A DNA stretch of 64,000 nucleotides from Hamiltosporidium tvaerminnensis (GCA_022605425.2 JAKIMF020000001.1:1986501-2050500); one strand, 5' to 3'. Positions 34,645 to 44,110 are shown, counted from the first letter of the stretch. Notes: generated from the sequence alone by a model not told the origin. Translations and numbers: made by a program.

Positions 34645-36185
34645 ACTATCTCCTTATAGAATCTCTCTTTCAATCTTCTTGCTCTGATTTTTTCAGGCCC
34701 TACTGATATATCAATTTTCCATTTGGATATAATTACCTTAATAAATTTCAGGATCCAATCAGGTAAATTAAGGTTTTCAATGCATTGAGTTAAATAAGCA
34801 TGATCTATTGAGTCATAAGCTTTTTTAACATCAATCCATGTTGCCTTAAGATTATTTCCATACTCTTTATTTAAGGCAATATTCAGTAGAGCCTGCTCTT
34901 TCGCTCCCTGCACACCTCTTACCGCCCCTAATTGGTTCTCTGCAAGCAACCCTCGCCTTTCCACTTCAAGTTGAACGACTTTCGTTACACACTTTTTCGT
35001 TAACTTATAGAGGTTGGACATACAAGTGATTGGCCTGTAGTCAGAGCCTCTTCGTGGAATTCCTTTCGGTATCAAATACGTAAGCCCGCAGTAAAACCAA
35101 TCAGCTTGAGGTGTTCCTTCTAAACATATAACTTTCACAATATCATAAAGATATTTGTGAAGAGTTGTAAGTTTCTTAATTAAAAAATTGTAAATACCAT
35201 CAATTCCAGCAGCTTTCCAATTAGGAAGCCAATTTATGATATTTAAAAATTCATCAAGTGAAGGAAACGTAGTCGGATGATTATCTGATACAAATGGAAT
35301 CAAATAATCATCATACGTGACTGTGTCATCATTTTTGTTCCACATTGTAGACCAAAAACTCACAATTTCATCACGACTAACCACATGCTCGGATTCCACA
35401 CGCTCAGATAACCCACGATAAAATCGACCTCGGAAAAGCTCAAACATACGATTCTCTTTTCGGAATTGCTTCCTACTTTCATGCATCGTAATTTTTTTCT
35501 CGTACACATTCAAAGACTCATTCTTCTTAACTAAAGCCTCAGAAAGATCAGTTACACTGCTCAAGTTTAAATTAAACTCTCGCATGATTTTCTTAAGGCT
35601 CTTCGTTTCCGAAGTGGAGAGCTTTTCCTGCTTACGAGCCTTCTCGAGAAGATCTTTGGAAAGTACTAACTTAGAAATTTTACTTTCTATGTTTTCCTTC
35701 CAAGCGGATCTAGGCTTTTCTTTGCGTGTTGCCTCGTCATAGCATACCTGCGCAGCTTGCATGATATACGCGGCTTCCGTAATTGACTCAGGCACATGAG
35801 CTCCTGCATATTCACCGACTACTCGATTAATGAGATCCAGAACTTTACTATCAACCAATTCATTTGGATGTTTTCTAGTTCGGACCACTACTTTTCCAAT
35901 TTCGTTCTCAGAGATTTCTTTGATTTTACTCAAGAATTTATCTCTCAGGTTTATGTACTCCGTGGTGTCGGTCAAGGTGCATGTATCAGCGAGACAAGTG
36001 GCGATTCTACGTCGCTCTCCATTCTCTTCTGATTTTACATCCTTTCCCATCTCACTTTGTGCCAATTTTTTTAACACTTCGAGAGTTTCAGTGCAGCCGA
36101 ATTTCTCATTATAGTACCTGTGAAGCTCTGTCCAGCCATTTCTTGGCATTCTTTCAAACCTTGTCTGTACTGCAAAAAAAAACAA
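34605..36185 (-). CDS. retrotransposon pol, central part (RT fingers and motif A), copy B
   Basis: An open frame of 526 codons. It has no ATG at its left edge; the first is codon 13 (36147-36149). Residues 1-290 are a mostly helical, charged pre-RT region. Residues about 320-500 hold the N-terminal half of the RT domain: WKAAGIDGIYNFLIKKL, YLIPKGIP...DYRPITCMSNLYK, LLAENQLGAVRGVQGAKEQA, and the catalytic motif A ATWIDVKKAYDSIDH. After GPEKIRARRLK the frame runs out of phase with the conserved GDSLS block and stops at 34605-34607, so the second catalytic half of the RT lies in a different frame. In copy A this part is in frame with the N-terminal part; here a T9 run shifts it. Confidence 0.75.
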   Translation of the reverse strand: MFFFAVQTRFERMPRNGWTELHRYYNEKFGCTETLEVLKKLAQSEMGKDVKSEENGERRRIATCLADTCTLTDTTEYINLRDKFLSKIKEISENEIGKVVVRTRKHPNELVDSKVLDLINRVVGEYAGAHVPESITEAAYIMQAAQVCYDEATRKEKPRSAWKENIESKISKLVLSKDLLEKARKQEKLSTSETKSLKKIMREFNLNLSSVTDLSEALVKKNESLNVYEKKITMHESRKQFRKENRMFELFRGRFYRGLSERVESEHVVSRDEIVSFWSTMWNKNDDTVTYDDYLIPFVSDNHPTTFPSLDEFLNIINWLPNWKAAGIDGIYNFLIKKLTTLHKYLYDIVKVICLEGTPQADWFYCGLTYLIPKGIPRRGSDYRPITCMSNLYKLTKKCVTKVVQLEVERRGLLAENQLGAVRGVQGAKEQALLNIALNKEYGNNLKATWIDVKKAYDSIDHAYLTQCIENLNLPDWILKFIKVIISKWKIDISVGPEKIRARRLKERFYKEIVCHYCCLCCVWIH

Positions 36186-36570
36186 TTCGAGGCCATTCCT
36201 TCGGGTCGGCTGTTACGGAATCGAATATCGTCCGCAATGCCATTAGCCTGTTACCTTCCGGAATAGCTAGAGTACAGGGGCTTGTCATGTCGTACGATGG
36301 CTCGCACGCAGAGACTTCAACCGAAGAGGGAACTGGTGCATTAGGCGAAGGTAAGGTGTCAAGCCCACTATTTTGCATTTTACTGCATGTTTGGCTTGGT
36401 GGTGGAGGTGTTATTGTTGTGTAGGAGGAGGAAGGTAGGGGAATCGCCGGTGGGTGTAGCTTACATTTTTGTATCTCACTATCACTCTTTTTCACCTCAT
36501 CAGCGTCGTTTGCAGCCTTTATTTTGGTATTATTCGATATTTCGCTGCTAACATTTTTCTTTCTACCCAT
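36154..36570 (-). CDS. retrotransposon N-terminal part, copy B
   Basis: Begins at the ATG that is also the 5' limit of sequence shared by all copies. It has about 130 residues rich in Pro, Ser and Thr (HPPAIPLPSSSYTTITPPPP) and charged residues, with no recognised nucleic-acid-binding motif. It is followed by a T9 run (sense strand) that throws the frame out of phase with the RT part; copy A has T8 (in frame) and copy C T7. The natural product is therefore probably the N-terminus of one polyprotein. Confidence 0.65.
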   Translation of the reverse strand: MGRKKNVSSEISNNTKIKAANDADEVKKSDSEIQKCKLHPPAIPLPSSSYTTITPPPPSQTCSKMQNSGLDTLPSPNAPVPSSVEVSACEPSYDMTSPCTLAIPEGNRLMALRTIFDSVTADPKEWPRIVFFCSTDKV

Positions 36571-36580
36571 TAAATAATTT

Positions 36581-36594
36581 TAGATTCCGAATTT
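36581..36594. repeat. target-site duplication of copy B (5' side)
   Basis: TAGATTCCGAATTT, second copy of the 14-base repeat. Between it and the ATG-end of the shared element sequence are 10 bases (TAAATAATTT) not found at this place in the other copies. Confidence 0.8.
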
Positions 36595-38099
36595 ATATAT
36601 AATTTCCCTTAAATAATTAATTTCTTATGCTTTAAATATTTCTAGTATATTTTAAATTTAAACAAGATGAATATCGGTATCTATTTTTGGCTTAAATAAC
36701 ATGTTTTTATTTCTGAAAATTTAAGATCAATCGAAATCGAACAAATACTTTTTAATCATAATGAACTTTAATTTTAATTATAGTTTAAAATACAAAGAAA
36801 AATTTAAACTGTTTAAATTTTGACAAAAACATTGTGCGAATGTTTCTTTTACAAAAAATAGAAATATAAAAAATATGGTTTTATATTAGAAATTTCGATG
36901 CTTTTCTGGCATTTTATGAGACAAAATATGGAAAACAATTCCATTTAAAGTTAGTATTCTTAGTCTCTCGTTTCTAATTTTAGAATAAAATTAATGTTAT
37001 ATCGATATTTGTCTTTAAATTTTTCTATCGAATATTTTAGGATATTTTGAAGGTGCTTTATTTACTGTTATGTTATAAATTAGAATAATTTAACTACATG
37101 AGGATACAACAATACTCAAAGCTATAAAATCATAATTTTTTTTTGAAGATAATCTTTGGGCCTTAAAAAATAAAGCAAATCTGTAATTCGAAATAATAAC
37201 ACCGGACCAAAAATGCCAAATATTTTTGTTTTTTAATTTATAATATGATCAAATTGAAAAACCTTTTTCGAATAGCATAGTTAGCGCTTTTATTCGTTTA
37301 AAGCAGTGAAACTTTACTGTAATTCAAATGGCTTGTATATAGGCTTATTAATTTGAATGACACACAAAGGTTCTAAAAGCTTATTTTTTTTTGTAATATT
37401 GGCTAGCAAGAATTTTTATGGCTTTTCGTATAACTATTTCTCGGGTTATGACATAAATACACAAGAGAAAATCGAAATTGAAAATTTTCGCGATAGAATA
37501 TGATAATTGCAGTTAAAGAAAATTTAAAATTTCGTATTTCAAAACCTGCGAGTAGAAAATTTATTAAAAATCATGTAAATTTAAAATTTATTACTCTTAA
37601 ACGACTACCTTATCACTTTTTCTTTTGAAATTCGGAAATTTTGCAAAATAAAAATATATGAAGAGGTTAAAAAACGTTCTCCCAAAAAATTAATTTATAT
37701 TTCAAGAAATGCAATTTAATATTTTTTTATGCAGTAAATAGCTCAAAAAAATTCTAACAGTTATGATTAAATAAAATTATTCATCTACAGAACTTCGATA
37801 TTTAAAATGTTTAGATTGTTATAAAAATTGTATATTTTTAACAAATAGTTAAGGTCATTTTAGAAAATATTTCTTAAAGAAACAAAAGCATTGAACTTAC
37901 AAAAGTATAATCAAAAGAAATTGAACTCATCGATTTAATATTTAGTATGGTATCAACGAGCAAATAGAACGGCAAAAACTCGTTATTTCCTCGCGATAAC
38001 AAGTGTCTACACTGCTACAAAAACACATCATTCTAAATTTCGATTGGATTTTACTTGGCTTCATTCATATATTTAGAAGTAAATAAGGCATTTTTTTTC
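36595..38099. other. AT-rich DNA without a supportable gene
   Basis: Upstream flank of copy B. About 1.5 kb of very AT-rich sequence with no recognisable gene or element. Confidence 0.45.
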
Positions 38100-38760
38100 A
38101 TATAATTCCAAAAATGTTCTTTGGATTAACATTTAGAGACCGGGAGGACCAAGGAAGTATTGTGATTTCCTTTATTTCAAAATATCAACGGACACTTCTT
38201 ATGTTTACTTATGATGATTATCTTTCGTAAGATATCAATCGTACACTTATATTTCTAGCAGACGATTCTGAATGCTCGAAAGAATACTAAAATATTAAAA
38301 CCGGTCTATAATGAGATCAATAAATACCAAATTTCCAACGCCGGCTTTTTACATGCATCTTCAAACCACAATATTTTTACCTTCGGAATTACTTCTGGTG
38401 TCATATATTTGGGAATTGAGTGTTTCTCTTTCTCCTATGAAAAATAAACATTAGCATCATAATTAAAGGATCTAAGCTTGCATTCTTCACGAAATATTAC
38501 ACTTAAAACCTTCAGGCGAAGTAGATAAATTCATACTAGAATTTCAAATCTAGAAACTATATTTTTTTGGTTAAAAAAGGTTATTTAGCAGCGGAACAGT
38601 CATATCTACTAACATTTCTTGGATGATCTATTATAGTCTAGAGTGTACAATTAGCATTACATAATAATGCATCTAGTTCTCTGGCAATTTCTGGTTGGCT
38701 AATTTCCGAATTTTCTTTTCTAAAATTTAAAATTACATTGAATATTCTAATATATAGGGA
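38100..38760 (+). mobile_element. possible relic of a third reverse transcriptase lineage
   Basis: Plus-strand fragments in different frames resemble the RT palm of L1/Tad-type elements, in the expected order: a weak RxG(D/C)P-like block at about 38140, TYIFLADDSE (an xADD motif C) at 38247-38275, a helical stretch ending EINKYQISNAG at 38320-38345, and ITSGVIYLGIE (motif E) at 38390-38420. Stops interrupt it throughout. The pieces are short, so this is a tentative call. Confidence 0.35.
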
Positions 38761-39076
38761 GGTCGTACAGATTCATGTTTTCAATTTGTATCCCATCCTT
38801 TATATATTTCTCTAATGTTTCATGACTCGTAGACTTAGATAATTGTAGCAGTTAGGAATATTTTCTCATGTAATATCTTTAATATAACATCACTGAAGCA
38901 TCTTTCTCTCCGGCTGATTTAATAAACTCATTTAGGGTATTTTAAACTCCAAATACTTAATTTAATAATAATTGACGCAAATATTTATTGAAATTTTAAG
39001 TCGTTATGATTTTTTCAGAAATTTCAGAAAGAATATAATAAAATATATAATTTCTGATTATAATAGAATTCTTAAA
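38761..39076. other. AT-rich spacer before copy C
   Basis: Left flank of copy C; no gene recognised. Confidence 0.4.
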
Positions 39077-39086
39077 TGAAAAATAA
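39077..39086. repeat. target-site duplication of copy C (3' side)
   Basis: TGAAAAATAA lies directly next to the element 3' end and recurs at 42899-42908. It is a low-complexity 10-mer, so its exact limits are uncertain. Confidence 0.55.
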
Positions 39087-39130
39087 TTATTATTTAATAA
39101 AATTCTGGGTTAAAATATTTTTTACCATTT

Positions 39131-40966
39131 TTACATATTTTCTTCTACCTCTTTAACCACTTTTGTCTCTTCTTCCAAATCCGACTCTTCATTTATGTTA
39201 TTGGTCGGTTCCTCTAAAGTGGTTCCTCCTTGTGAAATAAGGGGTGCTTTATTTTTTGGTTTAAAATTTTTTGCATCATCTTCCTCTCTCTTCTCTCCTT
39301 TTAAAGGGGGTGTTGGTTCCTCATGCATCTCTGATCTCATAATAACACCCATTGACGCTCTCTCCCAGCTCTCTTCGGCATTTAGTCCTGACTCAAGTCC
39401 TCTTCGTCGATCAAAGGAAATTGTTTCGACTGTTTTCTTAAGTACTATAGACTGAATGTATGCCTCTACATTCATGGGTATTTCTAGTCTTTTAAGATTA
39501 TGTTCATGGTATTTCGTCACAAACACATCCCAGGTCATCACATAAAAGATTATCTCAACACTACGCCTATAAATAAGACCTAACTTATTGGCTAGCAGGT
39601 CATACTTCCTAAGTTTTTCAGTTTGATCTATTTTAAGTGAATCTTGAAAAGTGATTCCTACTTCAATGAGTGTTATCTTATTCTTCTTTTTATCTAAAAT
39701 AAATATGTCCGGTCTGTTATTCCAAATTTTAACATTAGTTTTAATTCTGGTGTTCACTCTTATCTCTGCATACTCATTATCAAGAATTTCTTGAACTGAG
39801 TGACTTCTTATTTGTTTTGAAGACTTAAACTTATATCTATTTAGAAGAAGTAGGTGTAGGTATCTAACCAATTCATTATGCCGTCTGGTATAGTCATGGC
39901 CTAGCATTTTTTCACATCTAGTTGCTAGATGATCTACGGTCTTACCAGACTTCCCGAAATGTTGACACACACCATCTGCTCCCCAGAATACATTTCTATC
40001 CTGGATATAGCAGAACACAGCTTCATTTCGTGGCCTAATATTTCCTCTCTTTAACCATCTTGAAGAGTCACTAACACTCACAAGCTTATTTTCCCTTGCA
40101 TTATATAACTTTATCTGAAGTTTTCGTTTTTCTATTTCGTTATATAGTTTTGCAAGTTGAGCTTCTTCTAAACTTTTCTTAGTGACTTCCTCTACCAACC
40201 TGTACTTTACTTTTAAGAAGCCTTTTATTAGTGCAAGATGGGTTTTATTATTATTCTCCACCTTGAGGATTGCTGCTCGTCTAGTTGATATTTCTTTACT
40301 TTTTTCCAGACAATCCAAGAGTTGCAGAAGCATATGTTCGCTTCGCAACTCAACACTATGTAGGCCTCTTCCAAGTTCTGTTCTAGGAAGATACAACCGC
40401 TCTTTACATCCTGGGCGGAGATGTATCTTATTTTTAACCAACACCGCACGCACTGCATCATCTAACTTAGAGAAGTCAGCCGGTTCAAGTCGAAGTACTC
40501 CTATGTGGTAGTTGATTAACGATATCGCATGTTGATTAATTGCAGAAAATAAATTTTTTGCGTTTAATCTAGTGTGACAAAGTCTTTCAACTCTTGTTAA
40601 AAGTTTGCTTTGTACTTCTTCAAATGAGCTACGTGTTGGGATTCCTCTGCTATCTTCTATTATTCTTAAATATTTGTAAACACTAACACCTTCTAGAAGA
40701 GTAGCAGTATCTTCACAACACGTATCATTTGTGGCTGACTTCTCTTTGTTAATCTCTAAGCCAATCACCTCTAAAAATTTCTTTGCCTCGCCTGTCATAG
40801 CACTCAATGTGGAGCTGTCTTTTGCAAGGAGCTTAAGATCATCAATAAACAAGAGATGATTAGTAGAATGGGATTCTGCATCTGTTTGTACTGTCACTTT
40901 TGTGTATTTTTCATTAAGCTTTCGGCTTAATGGATCCATACACAACACAAACAACAATAGTGACAA
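39131..40966 (-). CDS. retrotransposon pol, C-terminal part, copy C
   Basis: The open frame has 611 codons, with the first ATG at codon 10. It contains RT motif C (FIDD), the C-terminal RT blocks, a damaged knuckle (CQHFGKSGKTVDHLATRC: the second zinc ligand Cys is replaced by Phe through a single G-to-T change on the sense strand) and the RPDIFILDKKKNK endonuclease motif. Compared with copy B there are about a dozen substitutions around the knuckle and endonuclease (for example NTRIKTNVKIWNNRPD, QDSLKIDQTEK), but the frame is intact, so the region either was under selection until recently or was copied from another member. The tail ends VKEVEENM, shorter by three residues than in copy B. Confidence 0.75.
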   Translation of the reverse strand: MSLLLFVLCMDPLSRKLNEKYTKVTVQTDAESHSTNHLLFIDDLKLLAKDSSTLSAMTGEAKKFLEVIGLEINKEKSATNDTCCEDTATLLEGVSVYKYLRIIEDSRGIPTRSSFEEVQSKLLTRVERLCHTRLNAKNLFSAINQHAISLINYHIGVLRLEPADFSKLDDAVRAVLVKNKIHLRPGCKERLYLPRTELGRGLHSVELRSEHMLLQLLDCLEKSKEISTRRAAILKVENNNKTHLALIKGFLKVKYRLVEEVTKKSLEEAQLAKLYNEIEKRKLQIKLYNARENKLVSVSDSSRWLKRGNIRPRNEAVFCYIQDRNVFWGADGVCQHFGKSGKTVDHLATRCEKMLGHDYTRRHNELVRYLHLLLLNRYKFKSSKQIRSHSVQEILDNEYAEIRVNTRIKTNVKIWNNRPDIFILDKKKNKITLIEVGITFQDSLKIDQTEKLRKYDLLANKLGLIYRRSVEIIFYVMTWDVFVTKYHEHNLKRLEIPMNVEAYIQSIVLKKTVETISFDRRRGLESGLNAEESWERASMGVIMRSEMHEEPTPPLKGEKREEDDAKNFKPKNKAPLISQGGTTLEEPTNNINEESDLEEETKVVKEVEENM

Positions 40967-42516
40967 ACTATCTCCTTATAGAATCTCTCTTTCAATCTTC
41001 TTGCTCTGATTTTTTCAGGCCCTACTGATATATCAATTTTCCATTTGGATATAATTACCTTAATAAATTTCAGGATCCAATCAGGTAAATTAAGGTTTTC
41101 AATGCATTGAGTTAAATAAGCATGATCTATTGAGTCATAAGCTTTTTTAACATCAATCCATGTTGCCTTAAGATTATTTCCATACTCTTTATTTAAGGCA
41201 ATATTCAGTAGAGCCTGCTCTTTCGCTCCCTGCACACCTCTTACCGCCCCTAATTGGTTCTCTGCAAGCAACCCTCGCCTTTCCACTTCAAGTTGAACGA
41301 CTTTCGTTACACACTTTTTCGTTAACTTATAGAGGTTGGACATACAAGTGATTGGCCTGTAGTCAGAGCCTCTTCGTGGAATTCCTTTCGGTATCAAATA
41401 CGTAAGCCCGCAGTAAAACCAATCAGCTTGAGGTGTTCCTTCTAAACATATAACTTTCACAATATCATAAAGATATTTGTGAAGAGTTGTAAGTTTCTTA
41501 ATTAAAAAATTGTAAATACCATCAATTCCAGCAGCTTTCCAATTAGGAAGCCAATTTATGATATTTAAAAATTCATCAAGTGAAGGAAACGTAGTCGGAT
41601 GATTATCTGATACAAATGGAATCAAATAATCATCATACGTGACTGTGTCATCATTTTTGTTCCACATTGTAGACCAAAAACTCACAATTTCATCACGACT
41701 AACCACATGCTCGGATTCCACACGCTCAGATAACCCACGATAAAATCGACCTCGGAAAAGCTCAAACATACGATTCTCTTTTCGGAATTGCTTCCTACTT
41801 TCATGCATCGTAATTTTTTTCTCGTACACATTCAAAGACTCATTCTTCTTAACTAAAGCCTCAGAAAGATCAGTTACACTGCTCAAGTTTAAATTAAACT
41901 CTCGCATGATTTTCTTAAGGCTCTTCGTTTCCGAAGTGGAGAGCTTTTCCTGCTTACGAGCCTTCTCGAGAAGATCTTTGGAAAGTACTAACTTAGAAAT
42001 TTTACTTTCTATGTTTTCCTTCCAAGCGGATCTAGGCTTCTCTTTACGTGTTGCCTCGTCATAGCATACCTGGGCTGCCTGGATTATCCGTGCCACTGCA
42101 GTTATCGTCATCGGCACACAAGAATCAGCATACTCACCGACTACTCGATTAATGAGATCCAGAACTTTACTATCAACCAATTCATTTGGATGTTTTCTAG
42201 TTCGGACCACCACTTTTCTAATTTCGTTCTCCGAGATTTCTTTGATTTTACTCAAGAATTCATCTCTCAGGTTTAGGTACTCCGTGGTGTCGGTCAAGGT
42301 GCATGTATCAGCGAGACAAGTGGCGATTCTACGTCGCTCTCCATTCTCTTCTGATTTTACTTCCTTTCCCATCTCACTTTGTGCCAATTTTTTTAACACT
42401 TCGAGAGTTTCAGTGCAGCCGAATTTCTCATTATAGTACCTGTGAAGCTCTGTCCAGCCATTTCTTGGCATTCTTTCAAACCTTGTCTGTACTGCAAAAA
42501 AACTATTCGAGGCCAT
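40927..42516 (-). CDS. retrotransposon pol, central part, copy C
   Basis: An open frame of 529 codons that here does have an ATG at its left edge (MASNSFFAVQTRFERMPRNG), created because the T run is T7 and shifts the upstream part out of frame. Motifs are as in copy B: IDGIYNFLIKKL, DYRPITCMSNLYK, and motif A ATWIDVKKAYDSIDH. One segment (about residues 127-146) reads ADSCVPMTITAVARIIQAAQ instead of AGAHVPESITEAAYIMQAAQ, while neighbours on both sides are unchanged, which marks an exchanged tract. It terminates at the shared RT frameshift. Confidence 0.75.
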   Translation of the reverse strand: MASNSFFAVQTRFERMPRNGWTELHRYYNEKFGCTETLEVLKKLAQSEMGKEVKSEENGERRRIATCLADTCTLTDTTEYLNLRDEFLSKIKEISENEIRKVVVRTRKHPNELVDSKVLDLINRVVGEYADSCVPMTITAVARIIQAAQVCYDEATRKEKPRSAWKENIESKISKLVLSKDLLEKARKQEKLSTSETKSLKKIMREFNLNLSSVTDLSEALVKKNESLNVYEKKITMHESRKQFRKENRMFELFRGRFYRGLSERVESEHVVSRDEIVSFWSTMWNKNDDTVTYDDYLIPFVSDNHPTTFPSLDEFLNIINWLPNWKAAGIDGIYNFLIKKLTTLHKYLYDIVKVICLEGTPQADWFYCGLTYLIPKGIPRRGSDYRPITCMSNLYKLTKKCVTKVVQLEVERRGLLAENQLGAVRGVQGAKEQALLNIALNKEYGNNLKATWIDVKKAYDSIDHAYLTQCIENLNLPDWILKFIKVIISKWKIDISVGPEKIRARRLKERFYKEIVCHYCCLCCVWIH

Positions 42517-42890
42517 TCCTTCGGATCGGCTGTTACGGAATCGAATATCATTCGCAATGCCATTAGCCTGTTACCTTCCGGAATAGCTAGAGTACAGGGG
42601 CTTGTCATGTCGTACGATGGCTCGCACGCAGAGACTTCAACCGAAGAGGGAACGGGTGCATTAGGCGAAGGTAAGGTGTCAAGCCCACTATTTTGCATTT
42701 TACTGCATGTTTGGCTTGGTGGTGGAGGTGTTATTGTTGTGTAAGAGGAGGGAGGTAGGGAAATCGCCGGTGGGTGTAGCTTACATTTTTGTACCTCACT
42801 ATCACTCTTCTTCACCTCATCAGCGTCGTTTGCAGCCTTTGTTTTGGTATTATTCGATATTTCGCTGCTAACATTTTTCTTTCTACCCAT
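42393..42890 (-). CDS. retrotransposon N-terminal part, copy C
   Basis: Starts MGRKKNVSSEISNNTK at the common ATG boundary. The Pro/Ser-rich region is as in the other copies. After the T7 run the frame runs on out of phase (VFLQYRQGLKECQEMAG...) for about 40 residues, which is not the natural sequence of the element. The frame break is thus copy-specific and sits in a homopolymer, so a sequencing or assembly error is also possible. Confidence 0.6.
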   Translation of the reverse strand: MGRKKNVSSEISNNTKTKAANDADEVKKSDSEVQKCKLHPPAISLPPSSYTTITPPPPSQTCSKMQNSGLDTLPSPNAPVPSSVEVSACEPSYDMTSPCTLAIPEGNRLMALRMIFDSVTADPKEWPRIVFLQYRQGLKECQEMAGQSFTGTIMRNSAALKLSKC

Positions 42891-42898
42891 AACCCCAT

Positions 42899-42908
42899 TG
42901 AAAAATAA
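42899..42908. repeat. target-site duplication of copy C (5' side)
   Basis: TGAAAAATAA, separated from the common ATG end (42890) by 8 bases (AACCCCAT) that are not shared with the other copies. Confidence 0.55.
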
Positions 42909-44110
42909 AATAATTAATTATTAATATTATATTTATAAATTAGACTTCTATACTTTAAGAAGGGTAGTGATTTCAATGACCAGCATATAATATATGATAA
43001 GAGAAATTGAAAATTAACTTTAAATTTTGGTAGTAAAAATAACATTTAATTTGCATCAAAGTATTCATTTGAATAGCATTCTGTATTTGATCTCTATAAT
43101 TATGAAAAAATCGAAAAATATTTTAAATATACACATATTGTTTTCTAATCTTAAGATGTAAATTTTCAAATTTGCAAAAATATTCAAGAAATAAATATAT
43201 TTTTAATTCATCTTAGTGTAAAATATACAAAATTAAATTTAAAAATAGTTTGAGAAATGAAATAACCTTTAAATCCAATTTTTGGTCCTTAACCGTTAAT
43301 ATAATAATATAAATAATATTTTGCTATAGTTCGAAGGGAGTTCGTAAAGACGTTAAATTTCTCTCTTAGAACTTTGATATCTTATTACATACGAGCCATT
43401 TTTCTTAGTTAAGTGGCAATATGTGGTTTTTTTTATAACGTTTCTTTGCATATAAACGCTATCGCTACTTTATTTAAATTCTTTTTCGGTTTCTAATCTA
43501 TAATCTTTTTGAAAAAAAAATGTGGTCTTCTTTTGATCTTAAATTCAGTTTAATAAATATTCGAAGTTGAAAATTTATGTTCTTCTAATCAATAGTTTCT
43601 ATTTATTATGTAATAAAAAGATACAAACAATAAAATACCTTCCACTTGCCTTATGAAGAACAACACTAAACAAATAGATCAAAGTATAGTTAAATATCTA
43701 AAAATTTAACATATGATGTATTTGATTTTTCTTGTTAAAACACATGATGGAAGATCTACTTTTAAAAAATTATCTAGTTGATATGAAAGCCTTAATACAA
43801 CCAACAACTTCTTAATATTAAAAATTAAGATTTTATAATCAGTAAATTTTTCTTACACTTGTCAGAAAATAGTAATTGAGGCAAGTAAAAATATGCTGCT
43901 AGAAATAAGCATGGAAATAAATCTTAACTTTTGGATTATTTATAAGCGTTTTGATATGTTTAGACATAGAAATAACAAAAAATTTCATTCAGATGTATTA
44001 TTTGAGGCATATTTAATTATGAATCTATGGAATTTTGTTGGTAAAAGAAATAAACCTTCTAATAAACAAATAAATATTACTTTTTACGATTTAGATACCA
44101 TATACCGGTT
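42909..44110. other. AT-rich DNA; doubtful 89-aa frame
   Basis: Mostly featureless. An ATG-initiated frame at 43893-44162 (MLLEISMEINLNFWIIYKRF...) runs into the dispersed repeat at 44111; its last 17 codons are repeat sequence. It may be a truncated or fused gene fragment; no family is recognised. Confidence 0.3.

Larger units (their letters stand above)
32768..36580 (-). mobile_element. full-length R4/R2-like non-LTR retrotransposon, copy B
   Basis: A 3.8-kb element with 14-base target duplications on both sides. Reading order on the minus strand is: Pro/Ser-rich N-terminal part, pre-RT region, reverse transcriptase, CCHC zinc knuckle, and a restriction-like endonuclease with an RPD...E motif. 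It ends in an AT-rich 3' end (GAATTTTATTAAATAA). The central-to-C-terminal RT followed by CCHC and RPD/E motifs is the diagnostic arrangement of the R2/R4/NeSL group, as opposed to the N-terminal APE endonuclease of other LINEs. The R4/Dong assignment is a judgement from overall layout. Copy C at 39087-42898 is nearly identical over long stretches, so transposition was recent. Confidence 0.9.
39087..42898 (-). mobile_element. full-length R4/R2-like non-LTR retrotransposon, copy C
   Basis: Same organisation and 3' end as copy B, 2.5 kb away in the same orientation. Long stretches (for example 40340-42040 against 34015-35720) appear identical by eye. Differences cluster in 39560-40200, with many amino-acid changes in the zinc-knuckle/endonuclease region, and in a 70-base patch at 42068-42138. 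Candidate 10-base target duplications flank it. The zinc knuckle has Phe for the second Cys (CQHFGK), which would disrupt metal binding. The RT frameshift and TAA (40976-40978) are identical to copies A and B. Confidence 0.9.

Noticed and set aside
34600-34660. Classical -1 ribosomal frameshift site joining the two RT halves
   Set aside because: No X-XXY-YYZ heptamer occurs in the short overlap, and a shift there would skip the conserved Gln-Gly-Asp block; the TAA also precedes the overlap.
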